Of a DNA stretch of 64,000 nucleotides, positions 1 through 11,674 are shown in pieces (positions within the stretch are counted from its first letter, which is position 1; each line of letters opens with the position of its first letter). Under the pieces are notes generated by a model. The model was given only the letters and a program-made list of their open reading frames with translations. It had not been told where the DNA came from and searched no databases. The translations under genes and the position numbers were made by a program. The stretch is from Hermatobates lingyangjiaoensis (Eukaryota; Arthropoda; Insecta; Hemiptera; Hermatobatidae), in NCBI GenBank assembly GCA_026182355.1, contig JAPFBL010000002.1, positions 1,116,001 through 1,180,000 of the forward strand. Direction: 5' to 3'.

Positions 1-1540
1 ATGGATCAGTGGTGTGGTATAGAAAAATAAGCATATATATTGAGAAGTCAATCAATCACTATCTGTACTACCTCCAGGAATGAATGACTAATAAACATCT
101 CCCATTTACACATTTATATTATACCTAAATGGAACATTATTTATTATATACCCAATAAGTATAATATTATGTTTACTTATAGTAAAGTTGAGTGTAGCCC
201 ACTCCAGATTTTTTTGTTCAGGTTAGCATTCTTATGTTCTACTGTACTGTTGTACTCGTGATTTTAACCTGTTGATTCCCGACTCTCTCTGCTTATGCTT
301 CTCTTTTTGGTATTTACTGAACCATGTATATCTCCAGGTTTCATTTTCAAGTAAGTCAATTATTCTTTAAAATAAAATGGAACTTCTAGAATAACTACTA
401 TACAGGTAAAATAAACAAATATTAAAAACAGAAACAGGTAGGAATTTCAAGTTCCAATAAATGTGAAAATAAATCTATGCAGATGATAACAAATCGCTCA
501 CATTATAGTTGAAGGCACCTAAGAGGAATGTGATGATATCAAACTGCCTCTAGAAATCCATATTCTCAAAAACAACTAAAGAGCAATTCAATGTGAAGTT
601 ACTAGATACTTCTTATGTATCAGGTAACTTCTCATACGCAAATAAACAGTCATACTCTATTGAAAATCGATTTTTGTAGAACGCACTATCTTACAACAAC
701 CACTTGTTCTTGTTTTTTATTATTTTAAAAACAAATCAAAAATTACACTTTTTTTTCGTGATTATTCAATTGAACAGTGTGTCTTTTACCTTACTGTTAG
801 CTTGAAAAGTAGTATTGAATCTTTTGTAGAGAAGTTATTATCTTCAGAAAAATGATTGTTGCCTTAAATAGAGTTCAGAACTTTTTGTTTCATATAGGTC
901 AAATAATAAAATAAAAAATCCAACTTACAAATTTGAACTCAACTATTGTTTGTTCTTACAATGCCTAACTAGTTGTAAACAAAATATTTAAAGACCTCTT
1001 TAGTTTAAATTAAAAAAATAATATTACGATAAAAAAAATCATTTTAACGTAATAAAGTATATGACAAACTCAAGGCTGTGTTTTAGGTTTTTTCTTTATA
1101 ATGACGTGGTCTAATTTTCCTGCAACTAGGTTATTGCGATGTTTTCCCGCAGGACTGAAACAGTCCACGTGAATGACAGCAAAAATGCGTGATATTACCT
1201 ATAAGTCAAAGCCCTGTAACTTACATGACATTGCTAACAATCCCATATTAAAGGGCAGTAATTTTAGTGTTCCTTGGGAGTTAAAGCATGAGCAGACTTT
1301 TGTGGCTGTATGCACATGACCTCAAACAACCACCTACGGATCACGTTCCATTATATTCCTTTTCCAGTTTGTACTGGGGCTCATGCCCAGTTCAAAAATC
1401 ATGCCTCCATTGAAATTTGGGAGTATCAGGTCTGACTATCTGCTTTACAGCTCCCCGAATTATTACAGAACTCCACAACGCAGGACAGGTGAACTTTATA
1501 CCCTTCTACTGACTCATTCAAACACCTTGGAAGTAAGTGG
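1..1540. other. AT-rich non-coding DNA, no gene seen
   Basis: I see no convincing exon or element ends here. The stretch at about 1250-1530 is less AT-rich than its surroundings and may be an old element remnant, but no reading frame or terminal repeat supports a name. Confidence 0.4.
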
Positions 1541-1542
1541 TA

Positions 1543-1815
1543 GTTAGGTTAGGTTGGAGTGGCAGCCTGACCAGAGAGAACATATACAGAACATGCCTGT
1601 AAGACGAAGATTGATAGTCCTACATTTTGCCTAACTCAAGTGTATTTTAAGTAAGGATTTTTAACGAGTACCTGACATCGTACAGTCTGGGTGATTTTTA
1701 ACGAGTACCTGACATCGTACCTCCTGGGTGAATAAATCGAAGACCAGACTGGTTATTGAACCTTAGACCCACCAATCCAGAGCAGAGCACGTTGTCACTG
1801 GGCTAACCTGGCCCC
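1543..1815 (-). repeat. tRNA-derived SINE, complete-looking copy
   Basis: Read on the minus strand, the element starts near 1815 with a tRNA-like head. An A-box-like TTAGCCCAGTGAC is followed by a B-box-like GGTTCAATAAC. The body is shared with copies at 7.9, 25.3, 52.2 and 54.0 kb; on the plus strand its diagnostic string is TTTGCCTAACTCAAGTG. The minus-strand 3' end is GGCTGCCACTCCAACCTAAC, so the tail is CCTAAC-like rather than poly(A). About 28 bases (GATTTTTAACGAGTACCTGA and following) are duplicated in tandem inside the body at 1664-1735. tRNA ancestry rests on the two box-like motifs and their order. Confidence 0.75.
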
Positions 1816-3492
1816 CAGAAGTGGTAGTTGTTCTTGCTTCAGATTTTATAGGACAGGAGTCAATCTTGTACTCCTCCACTTGTTTCTTCTATAGCCACAG
1901 CCTTCGCTTGAGACACTTCAATAGGAAGGCTTTGTTCAAACTTACCTATCTGTTCAAATAAAAACTCCACCACATACTCTTGAAGGGCAACGCCATCAAG
2001 GACCATATTGTCATCCCTCTTTTCTTTAATGGAATTCGTAAAGAAACTGTTTCTATAGAAACATTTGAAATTGTATAGCCGACAACTTCATGCACATTCC
2101 TAACTCAAAAAAGATTTTGGAAATATCAATATGAGTCATGCTCCCACAGTTCACTAAATTAAGTCTAACGGTAGAATTTGCCAAAAGGTTCTATATGGTG
2201 CCAAGAACCTGAAATCAGTTCACGGTAAGGAGTCAGCCGTCCTATAACTGTTTTTAACTTTAAAATGTAATACAAAATTTATCAGAGAAGTTTACAACAT
2301 TAACTTATTTATCAAAGGTTAGTTCAAAATATTAAAGACAAGCAAGCAAATGTGTCCTGAAATTGGAAAATTTTCTGATGCCACTATATAGAGAATTCAA
2401 TATGTTGAAGCTACTTGTTTTCAAGTTTTCTGAAATTTTGACTTAGGGTTCAAAACATAATTCGTTCCTGAAGGAGGCCCGTGTATCAAATGTATTTTTA
2501 CCATAAGAAATAAGTAAACTGGAAAAACCTGTTCCAGACAAACAAATCCTAAAGTATTATAATACCGTTTATTATGAATGCAAACTGGAGCACAAGAACT
2601 GTAAACGCAATAAAAACGATAAATTAAATTAACTCCACTCTACTTGGACTAAGAAAAGCTGAAGAAGAGGTGACAGATGGTGAGGGAAGAACAGACGAGG
2701 ATTGTTTGAAAGAGGAATCATATGCGACATTGTCACTGAAAATACTTTTACAGCTCTTTACTCGGAAATTTTCAACAAGACCTTGTAATTCTTATCATGT
2801 TCAACACATTCCTTTGATTAGTGAACCAGGAATAATCTCCCTTCTCTCCTCATCTGAAGATCACATGTCATATCATGGGTAGGTTTCTCCGGTCATCAGT
2901 CGGAAGGGAACTCAGCCATCAGTTTGAGTTTGGCAACTAAGTATTATTACTTCACATAATTAGTTCGTAAATCAAAATGGTTTAGTGAGATGTTGTGAAG
3001 CAAGATACCAAAAACGAATTGGTTCAATTTGGGAAGAAATCAATATCAAGTAAAATTTAAATATAAAAAAAAAACTAAATTTCCCATACTAAAATTGACG
3101 TAAACGTGAAAAAAATCATCCAGAATCAAGAGTGATGATTTTTATTTTCTGAAGTCTTTGGTATTTTAGCTTACTTTGTATTGATTGAAGAATACAATTG
3201 AATACATTTTCTGTGAATTGTATCCAGTACTTAGCCCTCCTTCTTTGTTTATGATCTGATCTAAATAAATAAGTAAGTAAATAAATAAATAATTTACTGT
3301 CTGCGCATTAGATTAAATTGAGAAATCTTAATACACAAATATTAGGTTGAAAACAATGCTGAAATTAAAATATAACAAATTGGTATAGTATAATATATAG
3401 TATAACATATTTCATTTGGTACAGAACAAGCGAACATAAATTAAAAGTGTATAATTTAGAATTAGTTAAGTGAAAAAAGTTATTAATAAATA
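1816..3492. other. DCTN6 downstream DNA, no gene seen
   Basis: This stretch follows the DCTN6 stop in the gene's direction and must hold its 3' UTR. A minus-strand AATAAA near 3138-3143 is one possible poly(A) signal but lies about 350 bases away. A short plus-strand frame at 2670-2882 has no splice context or recognisable domain and is not called a gene. Confidence 0.4.
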
Positions 3493-3561
3493 TTACTTCT
3501 TCCGAATATAGTGGAAATTAGGAAGAACCTTGGACAGTAGGTCGATCTGGGATGTTTGCGG
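3493..3561 (-). CDS. DCTN6: DCTN6 coding exon 5 (stop codon)
   Basis: The acceptor CATTTTTTCAG is followed in phase 0 by CCG CAA ACA TCC. It encodes the C-terminal amphipathic helix PQTSQIDLLSKVLPNFHYIR, then KK and TAA. A 2.7 kb intron carrying two DNA transposon derivatives separates it from exon 4. Confidence 0.92.
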   Translation of the reverse strand, partial: PQTSQIDLLSKVLPNFHYIRKK

Positions 3562-6500
3562 CTGAAAAAATGAAAACATTTCATAATAAATAGAAATAAA
3601 TGAAAACATTTCATAATACATAGAAATATTTAGGTCTATTTTGTAGTACGAAACAGAAAAATTTTCATGGTAATACTACCATAAAATGCATATGACTAAT
3701 TTAACCTTTGTCACATCAAAAACATTTTCAGTAATATCCAATATAAACATATATACAATCCTGATACATAAATAACTTAATCGTTTATTCCCTCACATTA
3801 TTATAGCTGTTACATTGTCCCATCAATTATTAATAAATTTATTAGTTACATCAAAAGGTTTTCCTCATTTTAATCTTTTTGTTATACATTTGTTTCGGAT
3901 TAACCCCCGTTCTAGAAACCCCTTCCCTGAAAAAAATGGAAATAGAAAATGATAAAAAAAAAAAGCGATAGAAACCACATGTATTTATCATTTCACGTTT
4001 TTACGAATGGGTCATTATATTTATTTACTATTATTATAAATGTTCGATAAGTAAGTTAAAGAAAGACAAAGATCTTTTTAATCACAATATTCAAACGATT
4101 TCTTTGTCCATCCATCAAATTGGTGAGAATACAGTTTCCACTTTGTAAGTTGAAAGAAATGCAATTAATATCAACTGTGTCTTAAAACAAAATATTTACA
4201 CCTTTCCTTTGTTAAATACATTTGAATGATTTCCGAATGGAATAAAGGTATAAACAATATTTATTAGCCCATTATATTCCAGTTTCTTAATTTTGAAAAT
4301 TTCATAGACATTTTTTCACAGGTTGTTTAAATAGGCATTCAAAACATGTTGAAGTTACATTTTAACGTGTATTTTTATACATTTTTTATAAAAATATGAG
4401 CTTCACTTTATGTTATCTTCACTCAGCAAATGAATAATGACAATTGTCACACCATCAAGCTTGGAATGATGGATAGCTGTGTGTAAGTGTATAAGTCTGA
4501 ACACGTTGCTAGTGGTAGCATGGATACCACATCATCTCACTGTCTTCGTTTAAGGACATCATTATTTTAGGTCATATACAGGGTGATTGAAAAGTAACTC
4601 CCTATTTTAAAATAAATACAATTTATTTTAAATATCAATTTTGTGTATATATTACTTAATGTATGGCAATTTAATTTATGTTCTTGTTTTCCTTTCAGAT
4701 TTATTTAAATCTGAATTTGGAAAACTTGAAGGGCGAATACGAGAAGTTATGATTTCCATCCCACAAGAGTTTCTTGCGAAATCAGTTGATGCGATTCCTG
4801 GTCGACTTGAGAAGCTGGTGGCAAATAAAGGCACCCATATCGAATTTTAAATAAAAGCCCATGCATTATACTTCCTTCTCATATTCATTAATTGTAGAAA
4901 TTATATTTTAAAAATAAATTATAGTTTTTTTAAAATAGGGAGTTACTTCTCAATCACCCTGTATATTCTTGAAGAGTGACAAACGGTTACATAATAGATC
5001 TCATTTTTTACATTACAAAGATTTCTATATATCAGTCCTAAGTTTTACAATTCAATATGCAGTAAACTAGAGATGATGATAAAATATTGATTTTCTTGTA
5101 AATTTTAAGCATTTTTGTAACTAAAATAACATACCTCTTGAAGGCTGTTTTCATTAATGTCAATATTGATACTAACTAGAATGTCGGTAAATGGTGCAAA
5201 TCTGTTAAAACAATCCAAAATACAGGGCATTTCAAAAGTATTTGTGCTTTTGTAGACTCTCTTCATTCAGTCAGACAGCGGGATATAATGGGTTAATAAA
5301 AACTGTCTTCTCATGGAATGAATATCTTGCACATTCCAGACACTTACCCCTTTCTTCCATGTTCTACAAAAACGCTACGAGATTTCATTCCCACCACACA
5401 CCACTGTGCTACACAACGTCTAACATACAATCAAAAGGGTCAATATTACGAAAAAGTTATCTCCTCCACTTAACTATACAAAAACAAAACAATCGGAATA
5501 CAGTAATCCCTCGCTAGTTCGCGGTTCAGTTTTAGCGAATTCAGTGTTTCGCGTGGTCCTGAAATGTTCAATTAAAAATTAAAAAATATGTAACTGTATT
5601 GCAGTAATAAATAAAAAAATACAACTCGTAATGAAAAAATACAGTAGTTAGTATTAGAGAAGAAAATATACAGGATTCCTCTTGTACGATCGAGAAAGAT
5701 ATCAAACAACCAGTGACTTACTGGGTAAAATATATTCTACAGTTTTAAATTAAAGGCTAATAAAAGCTATTAAAAAATATTCAATAAAGACTAAAAATTA
5801 ATAAAAAATATTAAAACATAATCAATTATAACAAGAGTAACAGCATTATTATTTACTGTACAATACATTAGGGTATAACTCTCTCCCTATTTCTCTCTTA
5901 TAGTCGGTAAAGACGTAATTTTTTTTTATTAATTATTTCTTATTTTTTTCTTGTTGTTTTTCATTTTAATTTACAACACAGTACAGTATTCAGTAGGGTC
6001 AGGATTCTCTCTCTGTTGGAAAGGTCGTTGTTTAAGCTTTAGAGGCTTTTATAAAGGCGCGTCCATTATTCGCGGATTTTCGCGGGTGTTTCGGTCCCCA
6101 TTATCCACGAAAAGTAAGGGTTTACTGTATAAAAACTAAATTTTTTTTGTTTAATTTATGGTATAAGTCAAATATGGCATAGTATCGAAATTATATTGCA
6201 TTAAAATTGAGAAACAACTCTGGAATCATAAAGAGATTTTTGATAACTTAAATAAAAGTTAATTTATAGTAAATAATAATTGGAAAACATACAGGAGGTT
6301 TGACTGAAGCAATCCTTCTATTAGAACCAGCAACTATGATCATGTTATCAGGAAGCTTTTCTGGTAAGTGCAGTTTAACTCCTGCTCCTATAATGCAACC
6401 ATTTCCAATCTCAACACCAGGCCCAACATAACCTGCAAGCGGTCGTAGAGTTGAGGGAAAAGCAATAGTTATATAAAGTTAATGATATTGTCAGACAATA

Positions 6501-9500
6501 AAATTATCAAACACTTAACAACACACATTACTTAAACAACGATTAAAATATTTCAACCGATTAGTTTTCAGCAAATCAAAGATTGTTGAAATTAAATGGA
6601 AGGAACCAAATAAATAAAGGTACAACGGTTTATTTGATTCTCTGTTTAATTAGATTCTGTTAGCAAGTGTCGATTAACGATTGCATGAAATTCGTGTTCT
6701 TGCGAACTGAATAGTTTGCACCCAATAAATAATTTCTCAACACAGACAGACATAAATGTAATTTTACATGAAGGAAACACAAACAAATGTCTGGATGGGT
6801 TTTCACTTCTTATCATATTACTAAATTACGATTTACTGTAAACGATAAATAAATATAACATTATTTAAAAAAAAATTAATAACATAAATTGTAAAAATGT
6901 GCATGTCTTGGATTTGTATATGTAATAACAAGACTCATATATAACACGATTATTATTCCTTGAAAGAACTTAATAATTAAGAATGGTAGATAGTAGCCGT
7001 GAAAAGGAAAATTGTTTATTCATTTTTACAACGTAAACCAGCATTTGAAAATAACCAACTTGGGATTTCGCAGGAAAAATTCGGGTACCTACACGAGTAT
7101 AATTCTCAGACTGTAGAATAAAATGAAGGTAGCCATAAAAGTCAAAGTTAATTTGAATTTACTCACGTCAAAATTGAAACATAGTTTTAAATTTAAATGG
7201 TAAAAATAGAGTTACAATTAAAACAGTTTTATAAAGACACATTATTTGAAACAGTAATTGAAACAAATAATATAATTAATTGAAACCAATAATTCGTTAC
7301 AAACCAACAAAATTCAAAACATAGTACTAATGTACTTAGTTTTTAAGAAACTCAGGGGTTCACAAGAGTCTATTAAAGTAAAAATCATTTGCATTCAATT
7401 AAGAAACTATCTTCCTAAAGAAATAAAAAAAGGATTTTCAAATTTTTAATAACAAGAAGGAATTGTTCAAATAACTTACACAGAGGTTCAAACACATTGT
7501 TTTGACCTATGGAGGTAGCCAGGATTGTCGCCCCAACTTCAAATACATTATCTGACCCAATTTCCAAAATATTATTCTTTTTACCATCCGTTGAGGTCCT
7601 GAAAATATTATGGTTTTTACTTGTAAAAATAGGAACCAATCATGATAAACTGTTTAAGTTTAAAAGGTTAACAAGAACTGTTAACTGTTTACAATATGAT
7701 TTATTTTCGATGAAACTGCAAATACTTCTTACAAAATAATTGATAAAGCTGAACACTAACAAACAAGGATAATGAATAAATATGAATGAATTAATGATTT
7801 ATACTTGCATTTTCTTAAAAGCCACGTAAATTATTTCTAATATACAATTACATTCCAATTATTTCTTAGGTTACATTTTCATTATGCATTTTAAGTTTGA
7901 ATAGTTGTACAATCGGTTTTTTTTTTCGAGGGCAGGGTCAAAGCTTTTCTAGAAAGCTACACCTCTAACGCTGACCCCTAAAGGAAATATTGTGTCTAAC
8001 TAATACATCCGCCTTAGGAGTCCTGAATGTTACCTAACTCCTATGTATTTAGAGTAGGCATCTTTAACGAGCACCTGACTTCGTACAGGCTTGGGACAGA
8101 TAACTTAATATACTCCCCGAGGTACAGCGTGTTCAAATTTTTTCATTTTCCACGTAAAAAAATCGAGGGCCGAGTGAGAATCGAACCGGATATATCAGGT
8201 AGAGGTGAATGAGCAGCCATCGATCTACCCTGGCTCCTTATCAAGTTACTGTTGTATATACTCATGTGTACTTACTCATTATAAATGTTTTTATAGTCAA
8301 AGGACTATGAAAGGTTTCATTTATTAACATGAATCATAACATCTAATCTAAAGAGAAATTGACCAGTAAGCAAAAAAAAAATGAAATCCAAATCTCTTAA
8401 TTCTTCGTTCATATGATGTTGAAAGGATAAAGGGACAGTTCGAAACCCAAAAGACATAAAGTTGGATTAAAATAAGTCAAAAGGCGGATGTTTTCGAAAT
8501 CTGAATCTACCAATCTGAAGACTTTGTAATGCTATTAATAAATTGTTTATGTCGGTCTTTAATGCTATTAATGAATTGTTTATGTCGGTCGTCAATGAGC
8601 AAACCAAATTCTCTTAGGAAGTCAGTACGACTAATTATTACCTTTTTAAGTTTCTGCCATAATAAATGGCTAATCACATCTTCTAAACCATAAGTCTATT
8701 TGTAAGATTTTTGTACCTGAGTACGGGTGCTTATATTTGTCTAGATAACACTTAGACAGATCCAAATCGAAAATGCAAAAGCAACATTCATTAATTCTTA
8801 TCGAATTATTACCACCCTTACTACGTGAGCAGGGAAGTGATTATAACTAATTAATCTTTCTCTTCATTTCTGATATTTTTGCCCAGAATTCATTAATGTT
8901 ATTTCTGATTCAGGAATAGTATCCTACAAACTTCTTTTTGTTTAACTATGGTTAAAACTTTTTATATTATTTTATCACAAATTTTTGCTAATTTTTCAAG
9001 AAGGTCATCTAAGCTGCCTAAAATAATGGTGGAGATTTAGGTAATTTATCAAGACAAAAAGTATGTAATAATTTTTCGAATTACACTCTGCCAAGTTTCT
9101 CATTTTTCATGTTTCCCTAGTCGAATTCAATTAGAAAGAGACAGACATCGAAAAAAAAGTACATTTCACATAATATAACAATAATTAATTAAACCAACCC
9201 AACATTGCGGATGACACACTTTTCTTCGATGATATTACCTTCACCTATAACGATAGGACCAGCCTCCGCAATTATAGACACTTTTGGATGTACTATAGTT
9301 CTAGTACCTACGGATATAGTTCCCTGAAAATTACAGTCCAGACAGACAACGGCACCTGTTATGATCTTTATTCTGTAAAATACATATTATTATAAACAGA
9401 CAATGCATTATAATAAATAGATAAAGATTCATTATTAACTAATAATTATATATAACAATAATTATGTAATAAAATAATGTAATGTTTCTGATTATTCAAC

Positions 9501-9518
9501 TTACTCTGAAGCATCCAT
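3493..9518 (-). CDS. DCTN6: Dynactin subunit 6 (p27), complete five-exon gene
   Basis: Coding exons in gene order are 9518-9505, 9372-9199, 7598-7480, 6432-6293 and 3561-3493 (14+174+119+140+69 = 516 nt, 171 residues plus stop). Each intron starts GT and ends AG, and all phases join. The product has the hexapeptide-repeat pattern of a left-handed beta-helix: ITGAVVCLDC, AEAGPIVIGEGNIIEE, IGSDNVFEVGA, IGQNNVFEPL, VGPGVEIGNGCIIGAG. It ends PQTSQIDLLSKVLPNFHY, matching the C-terminus of animal DCTN6. Vertebrate p27 is about 190 residues, so this is slightly shorter. Known role: with p25, p62 and Arp11 it forms the dynactin pointed-end complex that helps dynein engage cargo in the cytoplasm. The ATG at 9516-9518 gives MDASE joined directly to the conserved IKIITGAVV, so no upstream coding is needed. 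Introns carry a SINE, a mariner remnant and a Tigger-like element. Confidence 0.95.
3571..3627. repeat. Two-copy 30-bp tandem duplication in DCTN6 intron 4
   Basis: TGAAAACATTTCATAATAAA and the ten bases after it are repeated immediately, with one change. The duplication lies just upstream (in gene direction) of the acceptor of DCTN6 exon 5. Confidence 0.85.
4579..4961 (+). mobile_element. Tc1/mariner-superfamily deletion derivative keeping a transposase C-terminus
   Basis: The element is bounded by near-perfect inverted repeats, CAGGGTGATTGAAAAGTAAC at the left and its complement at the right, flanked by TA on both sides as expected for Tc1/mariner insertion. Inside, a plus-strand frame to 4850 ends with FGKLEGRIREVMISIPQEFL and a terminal GTHIEF. 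This resembles the C-terminus of IS630/Tc1/mariner transposases (a basic RI..I..IP..L helix and a final G-H-I/F-E). At 383 bp it lacks the catalytic DDE/D core and cannot encode a working enzyme. It sits in DCTN6 intron 4. Confidence 0.85.
5222..5498. mobile_element. Possible left end of a mariner-like element
   Basis: The sequence begins TACAGGGCATTTCAAAAGTA, the kind of end seen in many mariner-type elements. It runs up to the adjoining Tigger-like element. No matching right end was found, so it is either truncated or a chance resemblance. Confidence 0.3.
5501..6127. mobile_element. Pogo/Tigger-like MITE
   Basis: The left end is CAGTAATCCCTCGCTAGTTC followed by GCGG. The right end, read inward on the minus strand, is CAGTAAACCCTTACTTTTCG. 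Both match the Tigger/pogo terminus CAGTAAACCCTCGCT..TCGCGG, and TA flanks both sides. The 627 bp interior is AT-rich and contains no transposase. It lies in DCTN6 intron 4. Confidence 0.85.
6293..6432 (-). CDS. DCTN6: DCTN6 coding exon 4
   Basis: The acceptor CGCTTGCAG completes TGT (Cys) and then TAT. The exon encodes the last helix coils (YVGPGVEIGNGCIIGAG) and the post-helix segment LPEKLPDNMIIVAGSNRR, ending SVKPP at donor CCTCCT|GTATGT. Confidence 0.94.
7480..7598 (-). CDS. DCTN6: DCTN6 coding exon 3
   Basis: The acceptor ATTTTCAG is followed by G ACC TCA ACG. The exon encodes a short polar loop (TSTDGKKNN) and then ILEIGSDNVFEVGATILA, corresponding to the GTNNVFEVG segment of vertebrate p27. 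The donor is CTCTGT|GTAAGT. Confidence 0.93.
7923..8240 (-). repeat. tRNA-derived SINE copy in DCTN6 intron 2
   Basis: On the minus strand the head (8238 downward) contains a B-box-like GGTTCGATTCTC and a weaker A-box-like region, followed by the family body (GAGTTAGGTAACATTCAGGA near 8045-8015). The insertion is antisense to the plus strand but sense to DCTN6. It belongs to the same family as the copies at 1.5, 25.3, 52.2 and 54.0 kb. Confidence 0.75.
8527..8592. repeat. Two-copy 33-bp tandem duplication
   Basis: TAATGCTATTAATAAATTGT and the following TTATGTCGGTC occur twice in direct succession with one substitution. It lies in DCTN6 intron 2. Confidence 0.85.
9199..9372 (-). CDS. DCTN6: DCTN6 coding exon 2
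   Basis: The acceptor TTTTACAG is followed by A ATA AAG ATC. The exon encodes the first beta-helix coils, including VGTRTIVHPKVSIIAEAG and PIVIGEGNIIEE, the best-conserved part of the family. The donor is GG|GTTGGT; it is weak, but it is the one that keeps the frame into exon 3. Confidence 0.93.
9505..9518 (-). CDS. DCTN6: DCTN6 coding exon 1 (start codon)
   Basis: ATG GAT GCT TCA GA, followed by the donor GTAAGT. The split codon GA|A is completed by exon 2. The exon is only 14 nt of coding sequence, so gene predictors can easily miss it. The 5' UTR lies above 9518 and its start cannot be placed. Confidence 0.85.
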
Positions 9519-11015
9519 ATTATAAGTAGCTCGTACAGTTCTATATACAAACGAAGTACTTAATATAATAAAAAAAATGTTACAAAGTTATCAACTACAT
9601 TACACTGTTGACAGTTTATTGAACCATTTTCTGAAATAACGAAACCATTACTAAAAAAATGAACGTATAAATGAGAACAAATGTTACTTGTACACTTAAT
9701 TATGAACTAAGACAATTCAAGCGAAAATCCCCATAACCTGCACAAGTGAAAACTTCTCCAGACGTTTGTGATATTTACCCAGTAAACACAAAAAAAACTA
9801 AATATGGAAATATTACACTCTTAAATGATTACCATTGACAATGTCAATTAGCCATTCGCAAACTCCTCTCTCTTTTATACCAACTATATAGGCGACATCA
9901 TTTTCATATTATACCATGATAAACTGAGTCCTTACCTTATATACTTAATGTCCTTTCAAACTTTCTCTTTGTTTTTCCCACCAAGTACTAAGAGTTTGTC
10001 ACAGCCCTTCTGTTCGTGAAGCCAAATCTTCTCATTGTCAATAATGCTAATTTTCATGGACTCAGTTTTAATGACCATATCTAAATATAAATTCTTATGC
10101 AGCTCCATGATTTTAACTCAAATATCTCTTTATGGGCTTTATGTTGTGCATGGCTCAATCTCTATCTTAATTGTTACTTTATTAAAGTAAACATGAAAAA
10201 ATGATTTAGAGCTTTTACGGACTTATACGTTCTGAAGTCTCCTCAGTCCAATTTTGGTAGGATTTATTTTATGATCTATCTCTATTCCTGAGTGGGTAGG
10301 TAGGCTGTTCGATGGTCAGCCTACCCAATTCCTATTGCTAACCTACAGCCTTCCCCGAAAATATTCCTCGTAGTGTAGATGATCTCTATAGTTTTTGGGC
10401 AATATTACTTTTGGGAAGTCCTCCTAAACTAAAACTTCTGGAGTATGTAATTTGCAATCATTATTAAACTGATATTAATCTGAGATATAAAGAAATATTT
10501 TCTTTCTTTTTATGTCATATCACAAGAATATGATAACTTTGCTTGTGGCATCTACTTAAAATTAATATGTTGAAAAAAAGAAATGCAGTGATTGGTTTTA
10601 TTAAAAGAGACGATATATTCCTGAAATTGCGAAGCACCTGGAATAAGGGCGATCTGTTCTAATGCTGGATTTTTTACATTATCCTAAACAATTTGTTATC
10701 AGTCCAACTAGAGAAGTTTATCTAACTTTGAATAAACAAAAAAAAACGTGAATAGCTTGAAATAAATTAATTTGACAATTAAAATGCATAACACTATACG
10801 GAAATATACATTTCAGAGTACTATTCCTGATAGTATTTGTCTCTTGGCAGTGCCATTAAATTATTATTAATCCATTATACTAAATTAGTTAAACAATAGT
10901 AAAATAATTATAAATCTCTATGGTTATAAGTATGGTATGATCTGTTTTGATTTATTCATGTACCTCAGCCTTTCGGCTATATCATGATAAAACAGAATAC
11001 GTTGTTATTTAACGT
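9519..11015. other. Region upstream of DCTN6
   Basis: This stretch must contain the DCTN6 promoter and 5' UTR, but no TATA box or initiator stands out in this AT-rich sequence. Nothing else recognisable was found. Confidence 0.4.
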
Positions 11016-11674
11016 GGAGCCCTTTTGACACGTCACGAGAAACCAACCGTTTCTTCGGTTCGAATGAGAGAAAACAGGTGAAGTGCCCAAGGTGAACCTC
11101 GTGGAGGCGGGCTTCCATAACCTACATCAACAAAAGCTAAAAACATAAGCCTGGTAGTCTCTAGTAGACTGATGGTTACTTGATGACACAGTAATCAAGA
11201 ATTACAGAAGAAAACATGAAAAGGGAAAACAACCAGAGTAACAGTTAATAGGGAGTTGAGATATAGCAAAGTAGGTAAGTAAGTGAAAAAATCAGAGATT
11301 GCAAGAAGAGGTATAGGGGAAGAAAGGAGAAGCATCCAAGCAAACCTAAGTTCACAACAACCGGCCACAACTAGCCTCGTCCGAATAAATCATAAACCAG
11401 ATAACTAAACAAAGTTGGTGGATTTCACTGGAGGTGAAAAAAAATCTTAAAAAAGTTAGGGCAAGCCGAAATAAGAAAAGAGGAACTGAAAAATTTATCT
11501 CTGTCATCAAGTAACCGTCAGTCCACTAGAGACTACCAGGAATATGTTTTTAGCTTTTGTTGATGTAGGTCATGGAAGACCACAGGTGCGAGGTCCACCT
11601 TGAGCACTTCACGAGGCTGTCTCTTCTTCTCTCATTCGTGAAGAAACGGTTGGTTTCCTGTGACGAGGTGCTCC
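11016..11674. repeat. Large palindrome, arms of about 175-190 bp
   Basis: The left arm (about 11016-11203) is the reverse complement, with small differences, of the right arm (about 11502-11674). Both contain ATGTAGGT or its complement, a TTTTTAGCTTTTGTTGATGT string, and AAACGGTTGGTTTC. The roughly 300 bp spacer is unrelated. The right arm continues into a GC-rich tail while the left does not, so this looks like two opposed copies of one element truncated at the same side. Confidence 0.8.

Noticed and set aside
7509..7739. Plus-strand frame at DCTN6 exon 3
   Set aside because: Antisense shadow of the exon; the minus strand gives the conserved IGSDNVFEVG.
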